DNA of 7,866 bases from Novosphingobium sp. Its GTDB lineage: Bacteria > Pseudomonadota > Alphaproteobacteria > Sphingomonadales > Sphingomonadaceae. Under the pieces are notes generated by a model. That model worked only from the letters and a program-made list of their open reading frames with translations. It had not been told where the DNA came from and did not search any database. A program made the translations under genes and the position numbers. The stretch lies in contig JAJTFU010000210.1 in NCBI GenBank assembly GCA_021299075.1, positions 1 through 7,866 on the forward strand, written 5' to 3'. Of the stretch, positions 1 through 6,215 are shown one piece after another (within the stretch, counting starts at the first letter, position 1; the number at the start of each line of letters is the position of its first letter).

Positions 1-18
1 GCCGGCTCCATTAAATAT

Positions 19-33
19 GGATATTAGATATCC
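19..33. promoter_or_regulatory. Perfect dyad upstream of the membrane/AhpD-like operon
   Basis: GGATAT-TAG-ATATCC is a perfect 6+6 bp inverted repeat with a 3-bp centre. It sits in the only AT-rich stretch before the first gene and ends 28 bases before the ATG at 62. Its size and place suit a dimeric repressor or activator site, possibly overlapping a -10 element in the AT-rich stretch. No regulator gene is visible in the window, so the binding protein is unknown and the role is inferred from symmetry and position alone. Confidence 0.4.
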
Positions 34-61
34 GAATTGAGTCGCGAAAGGAAGCATGACC

Positions 62-985
62 ATGTCCAAGCCTGACCGGATCGATCGCCTGGCGCAAGCT
101 TTGGTGCTTATCGCAGCGCTGTTCGCCCTGGCCAACGGTCTGGTCATGCTGGTCACGCCGCTGGGCTGGTACGACCTGGTCGGCACGGTCAAGGCGACCG
201 GACCGGCCAATGCGCACTTCATCCGCGATATCGGCCTGGCCTTCCTGCTCAGCGCCGCGCTGCTGGGCTATGGCGGGAGCAACCTGGCGCTGCGCTGGGG
301 CGCGGCGCTGGCGGGGGCGGGGTGGCTGCTGGCCCATGGCCTGCTGCACATCTGGGAAGTGCTGGCCGGGATCTGCGCCGCCAGCATCTTCTGGCAGGAA
401 GCGCCCGGCACGCTTGGCCCGCCGCTGCTGGCGCTGGCCGGGATTGGCCTGATGCTGGCCCGCCAGCGGATCGCCCCCTTCCCGCTGCCGGGTAGGCTGT
501 TCGTGCGGACCATGGATGGAATCGCGCCGGGCGAGACCGAGTACGTCCACCGGGTCGCCGCGCTGCCGGGCGGGGCGCTGGAAAAGCTCCAGCATTTCAT
601 GCCCGCCTCCAGCCACCGCCATGCCGCCCCAGCCGATCTCTTCGCCATGGCCCGGATCGGCGCGACCCGGGCCGAGGACTGCGGGCCCTGCACGCTGATT
701 GCTGCGCGCTGGGCGCTGCACGATGGCGTGCCGCGCGCGGTGGTCCAGGCGGCGCTCGACGGGGCGCTGCCAGCGGGTGACCTGGCCGATGCCTATGCTT
801 TTGGCCGAGCTGTCGCACTGGGCCATCCAGACAGCGGCGTGCGGGGCAGCGCGATCGCGATCCGCCATGGTACTGCGGTGCGCGACGAGCTGGCGCTGAG
901 CGTCGCCATGGTTCGGGTCTATCCGGCGCTGAAGCGCGGGCTGGGCATTGCGCAAAGCTGTTCGGCCGTGCCGCTGAAAATCTGA
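62..985 (+). CDS. Membrane protein fused to an AhpD/carboxymuconolactone-decarboxylase-like domain
   Basis: The 307-residue protein has two parts. Residues about 10-135 form roughly four hydrophobic segments (near 12-33, 53-70, 79-105 and 118-134). Residues about 150-300 are soluble and resemble the AhpD/CMD fold, with a CxxC at Cys207-Cys210 (DCGPC) followed by helices of the type seen in CMD-like proteins. In AhpD this cysteine pair is the redox centre of an alkylhydroperoxidase. Here the histidine expected four residues after the second Cys is replaced by Ala214, and the upstream glutamate is not obvious, so classical AhpD chemistry is uncertain; a membrane-tethered thiol redox role is a guess. 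An ATG also exists at 56, but the AAGGAAG at 48-54 is only one base from it and seven from the ATG at 62, so 62 is preferred. The next gene follows after 12 bases, so the two are probably co-transcribed. Confidence 0.8.
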   Translation: MSKPDRIDRLAQALVLIAALFALANGLVMLVTPLGWYDLVGTVKATGPANAHFIRDIGLAFLLSAALLGYGGSNLALRWGAALAGAGWLLAHGLLHIWEVLAGICAASIFWQEAPGTLGPPLLALAGIGLMLARQRIAPFPLPGRLFVRTMDGIAPGETEYVHRVAALPGGALEKLQHFMPASSHRHAAPADLFAMARIGATRAEDCGPCTLIAARWALHDGVPRAVVQAALDGALPAGDLADAYAFGRAVALGHPDSGVRGSAIAIRHGTAVRDELALSVAMVRVYPALKRGLGIAQSCSAVPLKI

Positions 986-997
986 AGGGAAGCAATC

Positions 998-1363
998 ATG
1001 TCACAAGTCCTGTTGATGCTGGCCGGCCTGCTCGGCCTCGCTGTGGCAGCCGTTCACAGCTACATGGGGCAGGTCCGCGTGATCGCCCCCGCCAAGTTTG
1101 CCGGCAAGGTGCAGCGCGGCATGGCCCAGGCGATCTGGCATTTCAGTTCGCTGGTCTGGGCTGCCTCGGCGCTGGTCTTCCTCTACGCGGCGCTCAATCT
1201 TGCGGGTGCGGCGCGATGGCCGGTGGTCGGACTGGCCACTCTGCCGCTGGCCTATGGCATGATCGCTAATGCCTGGATCACCCGCGGGCGCCACTTTGGG
1301 TGGGTGATGCTGGCGCTGGTGATCGCGCTGGCCCTGGCCGGCGGATCGGGCCGGTTCGACTAG
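998..1363 (+). CDS. Small four-helix integral membrane protein of unknown function
   Basis: This 121-residue protein is almost entirely hydrophobic. Predicted membrane segments lie near residues 3-22, 46-66, 74-92 and 99-115. His20 in helix 1 (AVHSYMG) and Trp47-His48 at the start of helix 2 stand out as polar residues in hydrophobic surroundings and look like the conserved positions of a family of small uncharacterised membrane proteins. They could bind heme or metal, but nothing else in the sequence shows that. The ATG at 998 is preceded by AAGGGA at 985-990 with a 7-base spacer, and the gap to the upstream stop is 12 bases, so it is the second gene of a two-gene operon with the AhpD-like fusion. 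The function is unknown; a helper or partner of the upstream membrane protein is inferred from context only. Confidence 0.8.
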   Translation: MSQVLLMLAGLLGLAVAAVHSYMGQVRVIAPAKFAGKVQRGMAQAIWHFSSLVWAASALVFLYAALNLAGAARWPVVGLATLPLAYGMIANAWITRGRHFGWVMLALVIALALAGGSGRFD

Positions 1364-1388
1364 TATCTCGCACCCGCAGCATAAGCGC

Positions 1389-1423
1389 TTGACACGCCGC
1401 CAGCATCGGGCAGTCTGGCGCAA
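1389..1423 (+). promoter_or_regulatory. Candidate promoter of the ATP-grasp/Anbu cluster
   Basis: A perfect -35 hexamer TTGACA lies at 1389-1394 in the 60-bp gap before the ATP-grasp gene. No clear -10 hexamer follows at 16-18 bases, which is common in alphaproteobacteria. Transcription from here would start close to the ATG at 1424, and no good Shine-Dalgarno sequence precedes that ATG, so a leaderless or very short-leader mRNA is possible. A 6-bp inverted repeat (CGCCAG at 1398-1403, CTGGCG at 1415-1420) lies between the -35 and the start and could be an operator. Only the hexamer and the repeat are directly visible. Confidence 0.35.
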
Positions 1424-2901
1424 ATGGGTCAGGGCGTTCCGGTATTTGATGAGATGCTCACCGCGGGCGGCGGGGTCCGCCCGGGCTATGCCGGTTACTG
1501 CGAGTGGTACGACGCCCAGGACCCGGCCTGGCTGAAGCGCAAGAGCGCCGAGGCGGAGAACTTCTTCCGCCGCACCGGCATCACCTTCAACGTCTATGGC
1601 GACGATGCCGGGGAAGAGCGGCTGATCCCGTTCGACATGGTCCCGCGGATCGTGACGGCGAACGAGTGGCGCAAGCTCAGCCGCGGGATCGAGCAGCGGG
1701 TGCGGGCGATCAATGCCTTCCTGCATGACATCTATCACCGCCAGGAGATCGTCCGCGCCGGGCGGGTACCGCAGCGGCTGATCGCTGAGAACGCGGCCTG
1801 GCTGCCGCAGATGGTCGGCTTCGTGCCGCCGGGCGGGGTCTATACCCACATCGTCGGGATCGACCTGGTGCGGACCGGGCCGGACGAGTTCATGGTGCTG
1901 GAAGACAATGCCCGCACCCCCTCGGGCGTGTCCTATATGCTCGAGAACCGCGAAACGATGATGGCGATGTTCCCGGAGCTGTTCACCAAGGTGAAGGTGG
2001 CGCCGGTGCAGGACTATCCGCGCCGCCTGGCCCGCAGTCTGGCTGCCTGCGCCCCGGCCGCTGCGGGAAGCCGCCCGACCGTGGCAGTGCTGACGCCGGG
2101 GATCTACAACTCGGCCTATTTCGAGCATGCCTTCCTGGCCGACCAGATGGGCGCCGAACTGGTTGAGGGCAGCGACTTGCGCGTAGTCGATGGCCGCGTC
2201 GCGATGCGCACCACGCGGGGGTATGAGCCGATCGACGTGCTCTACCGCCGGGTCGATGACGAGTACCTCGATCCGCTGACCTTCAATCCCAACTCGGCGC
2301 TGGGCGTGCCGGGGATCATGGACATCTACCGCGCCGGCGGCATCACCATCGCCAATGCGCCAGGCACCGGGATTGCCGATGACAAGGCGATCTACTCCTT
2401 CATGCCCGAGATCGTGGAGTTCTACACCGGCGAGAAGCCGATCCTGCAGAACGTGCCGACCTGGCGCTGCGCCGAGAAGGACAGTCTGGCCTATGTGCTC
2501 GACAACCTGGCCGAGCTGGTGGTCAAGGAAGTCCACGGTTCGGGCGGCTATGGCATGCTGATCGGGCCAACCAGCTCGCGCTCGGAAATTGCCGCTTTCG
2601 CTGCCAAGCTGCGCGCCCGGCCGGAAAACTACATCGCCCAGCCCACCCTGCCGTCAAACTGCGGGCCAAGCCGGACAACTACATCGCCCAGCCCACGCTC
2701 GCGCTGTCGACCGTGCCGATCCTGACCCGCGCCGGGCTGGCCCCGCGCCATGTCGATCTGCGGCCCTTCGTGCTGGTCAGCCCCAAGGGGATCGACATCA
2801 CGCCGGGCGGGCTGACGCGGGTGGCGCTCAAGAAGGGGTCCCTGGTGGTCAACTCGTCGCAGGGCGGCGGGACCAAGGACACCTGGGTCTTGGAGGACTA
2901 G
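1424..2901 (+). pseudogene. Circularly permuted ATP-grasp protein (DUF404/DUF407 type), frameshifted
   Basis: The reading frame from the ATG at 1424 encodes a recognisable circularly permuted ATP-grasp protein, the putative amide-forming ligase of the Anbu/transglutaminase cluster. Visible motifs are VLEDNARTPSGVSYM at 158-172, DVLYRRVDDEYLDP at 271-284, NAPGTGIADDKAIYSF at 311-326 and VVKEVHGSGGYGM at 366-378. At residue 409 the frame is lost and stops at 2725 after 433 residues. The missing C-terminus continues in another frame from about 2653 to the TAG at 2899-2901 and includes RHVDLRPFVL, PGGLTRVAL, SLVVNSSQGGGTKDTWVLED. The cause is a 50-bp tandem near-duplication at 2601-2700. Removing one copy restores one ORF of 475 residues, a normal length for the family. 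As written the protein lacks its conserved C-terminus. The rest of the gene shows no decay, so a recent event or an assembly join is more likely than an old pseudogene. The alpha-E gene begins five bases after the restored stop. Confidence 0.85.
2601..2700 (+). repeat. 50-bp tandem near-repeat that breaks the ATP-grasp frame
   Basis: Positions 2601-2650 and 2651-2700 align without gaps at a 50-bp period with 9 mismatches (82% identity). Each copy encodes the same peptide stretch in its own frame: AKLRARPENYIAQPTL in the first and VKLRAKPDNYIAQPTL in the second. Because 50 is not a multiple of three, the downstream part of the gene is out of frame. Six of the nine differences fall on codon third positions, and the three altered residues are Ala/Val, Arg/Lys and Glu/Asp. 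The pattern shows that both copies evolved as translated sequence before they became neighbours. Confidence 0.9.
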
Positions 2902-2905
2902 CGGC

Positions 2906-3853
2906 GTGCTGGGCAGAACCGCCAACGGGGTGTTCTGGATGGCCCGCTACCTCGAGCGGGCGGAGAATACCGCGCGCCTGCTCGATGCCGGCTTCCGCAT
3001 GGCGCTGACCCGCGATGTGCTGACGGCCGAGGCGGAATGGCGCTCGGTGATCTCGACGGTGGGGCAGACCTGCGCTTTCGAGGCGGTGCACGGCCAGGCC
3101 TATACCGGCGACAAGGTCTGGAACTTCCTGCTGCGCGACAAGGCCAATCCCGGCTCGGTCCTGGCCATGATCGAAGGGGCGCGGACCAATGCCCGCTCGG
3201 TCCGCACGGCCTTGACCCGCGAGGTCTGGGAAGCGGTCAACGAAAGCTGGATGCTGCTGTCGGAATGGCTGGCCCGCCCGGTGAAAGAGGCGATGCTCGG
3301 TCAGGTCCTGGGGGCGATCCGGCGGCAGATGACGCTGGTCCGCGGGGCGATGGACGGCACCATGCTGCGCAACGAAGTGCACAACTTCATGCGGATCGGT
3401 ACCTTCATCGAGCGTGCCGACAACACCGCCCGCATCCTCGACGTGAAGTACTATGTCCTGCTGCCCTCGATCGCCTGGGTCGGCTCCAGCCTCGACAATG
3501 TGCAGTGGGAATCGGTGCTGCGCTCGGTCGCGGGGGACCGGGCCTATCGCTGGCTCAATGCCGGATCGATGGACCCGCGCGGGATTGCCCAGTTCCTGAT
3601 CCTCGACCAGCGCTTCCCGCGCAGCTTGCATTTCTGCATCGACAAGATCCGCAGCAACCTGCGCGGGCTGGCACATGAATACGGGCAAGAGACCGGCGCA
3701 CACGAGCTGCTGCGCGGCCTTGGCACCCAATTCCATGACGCCACGATCGAGAGCATTGTCGAGGCCGGGCTCCACGAGTTCATTACTGAGTTCATCGCCT
3801 GCAACCAGCAGGTCGCCCAGGCGATCGAGCGCGAATACCGGTTTTACGCCTGA
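2906..3853 (+). CDS. Alpha-E domain protein (DUF403)
   Basis: The 315-residue, all-helical protein is a clear alpha-E (DUF403) family member, which normally accompanies circularly permuted ATP-grasp proteins and transglutaminase-like proteases. The family signature occurs twice: RYLERAENTARLLD at residues 14-27 and FIERADNTARILDVKYY at 167-183. These mark two related helical halves. The C-terminal HFCIDKIRSNLRGL at 242-255 is also typical. Its biochemical role is not established; a partner or scaffold of the ATP-grasp enzyme is proposed from gene neighbourhoods. The start is GTG at 2906, chosen because the family begins within a few residues of the WMARY motif and the first residues LGRTANGVFWMARY fit. 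The gene follows the ATP-grasp stop by four bases and overlaps the next start by one base (TGATG), so translation is probably coupled. No sign of damage is seen. Confidence 0.92.
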   Translation: MLGRTANGVFWMARYLERAENTARLLDAGFRMALTRDVLTAEAEWRSVISTVGQTCAFEAVHGQAYTGDKVWNFLLRDKANPGSVLAMIEGARTNARSVRTALTREVWEAVNESWMLLSEWLARPVKEAMLGQVLGAIRRQMTLVRGAMDGTMLRNEVHNFMRIGTFIERADNTARILDVKYYVLLPSIAWVGSSLDNVQWESVLRSVAGDRAYRWLNAGSMDPRGIAQFLILDQRFPRSLHFCIDKIRSNLRGLAHEYGQETGAHELLRGLGTQFHDATIESIVEAGLHEFITEFIACNQQVAQAIEREYRFYA

Positions 3854-4668
3854 TGCGTCTGAAGATCGCCCACACCACGCATTACCTGTTCGGCCAGCCG
3901 GTCAGCCACGGGCTGCAGCGGCTCCGGCTTTCGCCCAAGACCACCCAGGGGCAGAAGGTGCTCGCCTGGCAGATGACTTACGAGGGCGCGATCGAACAGG
4001 CGCGGTTCGAAGATCACAACCACAACCATGTCGTGCTGGTCTCGGTCGTGCCCGGGGTCAGCGAGGTGACGATCCGCTGCGAAGGAGTGGTCGCCACGGC
4101 GGACAACCACGGCGTGATCGGCCACCATTCGGGGCACATGCCGCTGTGGGCCTTTCTGTCGCAGTCCCCGCTGACCCGGCCCGGTCCCAAGGTGCGCGCC
4201 ATCATGAGCGGACTGGACGTCCCGCGCGAGGAGACCGTCCCGCTGCTCCACCGGCTGTCCACGCTGGTGCGTGAGGCGATCGATTACATTCCGGGTGAAA
4301 CCTCGGTCCAGACCACCGCCGAGGAGGCCGCCACCTTGGGTGCCGGGGTGTGCCAGGACCACGCGCATGTCTTCATCGGCGCCGCCCGCGCGCTCGGCCG
4401 GCCGGCGCGCTATGTCTCGGGCTACCTGATGATGGATGACCGGGTGGAGCAGGAAGCCAGCCACGCCTGGGCCGAGGTCCATGTCGATGGCCTCGGCTGG
4501 GTCGGCTTCGACGTCGCCAACGGGATCAGCCCCGACGAACGTTATGTCCGCGTAGCGACCGGGCGCGACTATGCCGAGGCGGCGCCAGTCACCGGCCTCT
4601 CATGGGGAGCGGGGGAAACCCGGCTGGCCGTGACGCTGGCAGTTGAACAACAGCACCAGGAACAGTAG
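3853..4668 (+). CDS. Transglutaminase-like cysteine protease of the Anbu cluster
   Basis: The 271-residue protein matches the bacterial transglutaminase-like family. An N-terminal beta-rich domain (about 1-110; it starts RLKIAHTTHYLFGQPVS) precedes the papain-like core. The catalytic triad is visible: Cys167 in GVCQDHAH, His204 in ASHAWAEV and Asp220 in GFDVANG. No signal peptide is present, so it probably acts in the cytoplasm. Members of this family usually hydrolyse or transfer amide bonds. In this cluster it has been proposed to cleave or move the product of the ATP-grasp ligase, but its substrate is unknown. The ATG at 3853 shares its A with the stop of the alpha-E gene, which fixes the start and implies translational coupling. 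The gene is followed by a 38-base gap and then Anbu on the same strand. All key residues are present and the gene looks functional. Confidence 0.92.
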   Translation: MRLKIAHTTHYLFGQPVSHGLQRLRLSPKTTQGQKVLAWQMTYEGAIEQARFEDHNHNHVVLVSVVPGVSEVTIRCEGVVATADNHGVIGHHSGHMPLWAFLSQSPLTRPGPKVRAIMSGLDVPREETVPLLHRLSTLVREAIDYIPGETSVQTTAEEAATLGAGVCQDHAHVFIGAARALGRPARYVSGYLMMDDRVEQEASHAWAEVHVDGLGWVGFDVANGISPDERYVRVATGRDYAEAAPVTGLSWGAGETRLAVTLAVEQQHQEQ

Positions 4669-4691
4669 GCGCTGACTATCACGGGCCGGCC

Positions 4692-4709
4692 AGAGGGGAT
4701 CGCCGCTTG
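4692..4709 (+). promoter_or_regulatory. Ribosome binding site and TTG start of anbu
   Basis: AGAGGGGA at 4692-4699 is a strong Shine-Dalgarno sequence with a 7-base spacer to TTG at 4707. It decides the start. Starting here makes Thr residue 2, so removal of the initiator Met exposes the N-terminal threonine nucleophile required by proteasome-fold peptidases. The next in-frame ATG (4725) would delete that residue. Confidence 0.75.
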
Positions 4710-5450
4710 ACCTATTGCGTCGGAATGCTGCTCGACAAGGGGCTGGTGTTGATGAGCGACACCCGCACCAATTCGGGCGTCGACAACATCTCCGTGTTCC
4801 GCAAGATGCACTGCTGGTCGGTGCCGGGCGAGCGGATGATCGCGATCATGACTGCGGGCAACCTGGCAACGACCCAGGGCGTGATCAGCCAGATCGAAGA
4901 GCGCAACAAGGCCCATGCAGAGCGGCACAATTCGCTGCTTGAGGTGGAAACGATGTTCCAGGCTGCCAGCCTGGTGGGCAAGCTGCTGCGCGACACGATC
5001 GCAGCCAGTACGGCCCAGAACGGTGAGGAAGCCGCCAGCACCTTTACCGCGTCGATCATCGTTGCCGGCCAGATCAAGGGCGGGCAGCCGCGGCTGTTCC
5101 TGATCTATCCGGAAGGCAACTTTATCGAGGCCAGCTTCGATACGCCCTTCTTCCAGATCGGCGAGACGAAATACGGCCGCCCCATCATCTTGCGCGGCTA
5201 TGATCGCGACATGAGCTTCGAGGATGCGGTCAAGCTGCTGATGGTCAGCTTCGATTCTACCATCAAGGCCAACCTGTCGGTCGGCCTGCCGCTTGATCTG
5301 CTGGTGATCGAACGGGACCGCTTCGAGCCGGCCCACCAACGCCGGATCGCCGCCGACGACCCCTACTATCGGTCTGTCTCCGCCGGATGGAGCGAGGCAT
5401 TGAAAAACGCCTTCCACGCACTACCTGATTACAGCTTTTATCAGGACTAG
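4707..5450 (+). CDS. anbu: Anbu, proteasome-related peptidase (ancestral beta subunit)
   Basis: The 247-residue protein is a proteasome/HslV-fold N-terminal nucleophile hydrolase of the Anbu type. With the Met removed, Thr1 (TYCVGM) is the predicted nucleophile. Asp17 in LMSDTRTNSG and Lys32 in VFRKMHCW fit the Thr/Asp/Lys triad of the fold. Further family stretches are MIAIMTAGNLATTQG, FLIYPEGNFI and FFQIGETKYGRPI. Length and domain content are normal for the family, with no gaps. Anbu proteins form open ring or helical assemblies in the cytoplasm and have shown little peptidase activity on standard substrates, so the true substrate is unknown. The conserved neighbourhood with ATP-grasp, alpha-E and transglutaminase genes, seen here in order, suggests that it acts on a product of that pathway. 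A regulator gene starts within 39 bases downstream on the same strand and may be co-transcribed. Confidence 0.92.
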   Translation: MTYCVGMLLDKGLVLMSDTRTNSGVDNISVFRKMHCWSVPGERMIAIMTAGNLATTQGVISQIEERNKAHAERHNSLLEVETMFQAASLVGKLLRDTIAASTAQNGEEAASTFTASIIVAGQIKGGQPRLFLIYPEGNFIEASFDTPFFQIGETKYGRPIILRGYDRDMSFEDAVKLLMVSFDSTIKANLSVGLPLDLLVIERDRFEPAHQRRIAADDPYYRSVSAGWSEALKNAFHALPDYSFYQD

Positions 5451-5457
5451 ATTGCGC

Positions 5458-5511
5458 GGGAGGTTACTATTCTTGCGTCAATACAGTATTTGGACGATAC
5501 TGAGCCGCTAG
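5458..5511 (+). promoter_or_regulatory. Signals before the LOV-HTH gene: strong RBS, 12-codon ORF, dyad, candidate promoter
   Basis: Several signals overlap here. GGGAGGT at 5458-5464 is a strong Shine-Dalgarno sequence with an 8-base spacer to TTG at 5473, but that frame ends at TAG 5509-5511 after 12 codons. The regulator frame has TTG at 5490 with no ribosome binding site of its own. CAGTAT (5484-5489) and ATACTG (5497-5502) form a perfect 6-bp inverted repeat around that TTG. TTGCGT (5473-5478), 17 bases, then GATACT (5496-5501) also reads as a modest sigma-70 promoter, which would serve a start at ATG 5535. Which of these is used cannot be told from sequence. Confidence 0.35.
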
Positions 5512-5999
5512 GTTTGGATGCTTCGGGGCTAAAAATGCGATTCGGTGAAATGGAGGCCCCCCTGCCGGCGCTGATCGAGCTCAGCGCCATGGCGATGTGC
5601 GTCACGAACCCGCGTCTGCACGACAATCCGGTGTTCGAAGTGGTCAATTACAAGAAGGATGGCACCCCGTTTCGCAATGCGGTGATGGTGGCCCCGATGT
5701 TCGATGAGAACGGCGAAGTCAGCTTTTTCCTGGGTTCGCAGGTCGAGATTCCTGAGCCCAAGATCGATAACGGCATGGCGGAGCGGCGCGAGGCTGCGCA
5801 ACAGCGCATCGCCGGCCTGACCCCGCGCCAGCGCGAGATCCTGGAACTGATGGCGGGCGGCCAGCTCAACAAGCAGATCGCCTATGCGCTCGACCTGTCG
5901 GAAAAGACGGTCAAGATGCACCGTGCGCTGCTGCTGCAGCGGCTTGGCGTCGGCACTTCGGCCGATGCCGTCCGCCTGGCGGTTGAAGCCGGTCTCTGA
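5490..5999 (+). CDS. EL222-like LOV-HTH transcription regulator with internally deleted LOV domain
   Basis: The protein resembles EL222, the blue-light-activated LOV-HTH regulator of Erythrobacter. Residues 111-169 (TPRQREILELMAGG, LSEKTVKMHRALL, TSADAVRLAVEAGL) are an apparently intact LuxR/GerE-type HTH. Residues 25-47 match the start of the LOV domain (ALIELSAMAMCVTNPRLHDN). Residues 49-87 match its last strands (NYKKDGTPFRNAVMVAP, FFLGSQVEI). Between Pro47 and Val48 (about 5630) roughly 50 residues are missing, in frame: the helices, the FMN pocket and the GRNCRFL motif with the cysteine that bonds flavin. The product should not sense light. In EL222 the dark LOV domain masks the HTH, so loss of the core might leave DNA binding unregulated, or the protein may not fold. 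The start is uncertain: TTG 5490 is the upstream choice, while ATG 5535 would give 154 residues. The gene follows anbu closely on the same strand. Confidence 0.75.
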   Translation: MDDTEPLGLDASGLKMRFGEMEAPLPALIELSAMAMCVTNPRLHDNPVFEVVNYKKDGTPFRNAVMVAPMFDENGEVSFFLGSQVEIPEPKIDNGMAERREAAQQRIAGLTPRQREILELMAGGQLNKQIAYALDLSEKTVKMHRALLLQRLGVGTSADAVRLAVEAGL

Positions 6000-6016
6000 C
6001 CTTTCCGACCTGTCCT

Positions 6017-6050
6017 AAAGACCATAACCTTAAGTCCGTATGGTGACTTT
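6017..6050. other. Imperfect inverted repeat just after the LOV-HTH gene
   Basis: AAAG (6017-6020) and ACCATA (6021-6026) pair with TATGGT (6039-6044) and CTTT (6047-6050), giving a 10-bp stem with a 2-base bulge and a 12-base loop. An overlapping alternative dyad is AAGTC (6032-6036) with GACTT (6045-6049). No T-run follows, so a classical terminator is unlikely. It could be a 3' mRNA hairpin or a protein-binding site. Only the symmetry is directly seen. Confidence 0.3.
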
Positions 6051-6151
6051 GGGGGCGTTGCGGCAAAAAGTGTTCAGAGACACACAGCGGTCTCCGTCTT
6101 GCTGCTGCGGCCTACCCAACCACCCCCTCCCATGGGCCTGGTAGCAAGCGA

Positions 6152-6207
6152 GGAAGCAGGTCCGGCAACGGGTCGCGCCCAACTGCACTGGCGCCGGACC
6201 TGCTTCC
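6152..6207. terminator. Perfect 15-bp inverted repeat between convergent genes; candidate bidirectional terminator
   Basis: GGAAGCAGGTCCGGC at 6152-6166 is exactly complementary in reverse to GCCGGACCTGCTTCC at 6193-6207, with a 26-base spacer. It lies between the 3' ends of the + strand regulator (stop at 5999) and the - strand extensin-like gene (stop at 6216), the usual site of a bidirectional terminator. Neither side has a clear U-tract and the loop is long, so it may instead be a dispersed palindromic repeat. The inverted repeat is certain; the terminator role is inferred from position. Confidence 0.5.
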
Positions 6208-6215
6208 CTCCAATT

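Noticed and set aside
11..955. Long - strand ORF (314 residues) opposite the first gene
   Set aside because: It is rich in Arg, Gln, Ala and Pro with no recognisable domain, has no good start signal, and mirrors a + strand gene with membrane helices and a CxxC domain. It is a typical high-GC antisense shadow.
1001..2536. Long - strand ORF (511 residues)
   Set aside because: It spans the antisense of two unrelated + strand genes and their promoter gap, and its composition is that of a shadow frame. The + strand carries clear ATP-grasp motifs.
2601..2725. Programmed ribosomal frameshifting in the ATP-grasp gene
   Set aside because: The frame change is fully explained by the 50-bp repeat, both copies encode the same peptide, and no slippery site with a downstream structure is needed.
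2713..2901. Separate small gene of 62 residues
   Set aside because: It is the conserved C-terminus of the ATP-grasp protein (RHVDLRPFVL to TKDTWVLED) and has no start signal of its own.
6115..6131. C-rich tract, possible G-quadruplex on the - strand
   Set aside because: It has runs of 3, 5, 2 and 3 G, so only a weak two-tier quadruplex could form, and nothing else points to a function.
6040..6144. 34-codon + strand ORF in the gap after the regulator
   Set aside because: It has no ribosome binding site, unusual Cys/Pro-rich content and overlaps the dyad at 6017-6050.
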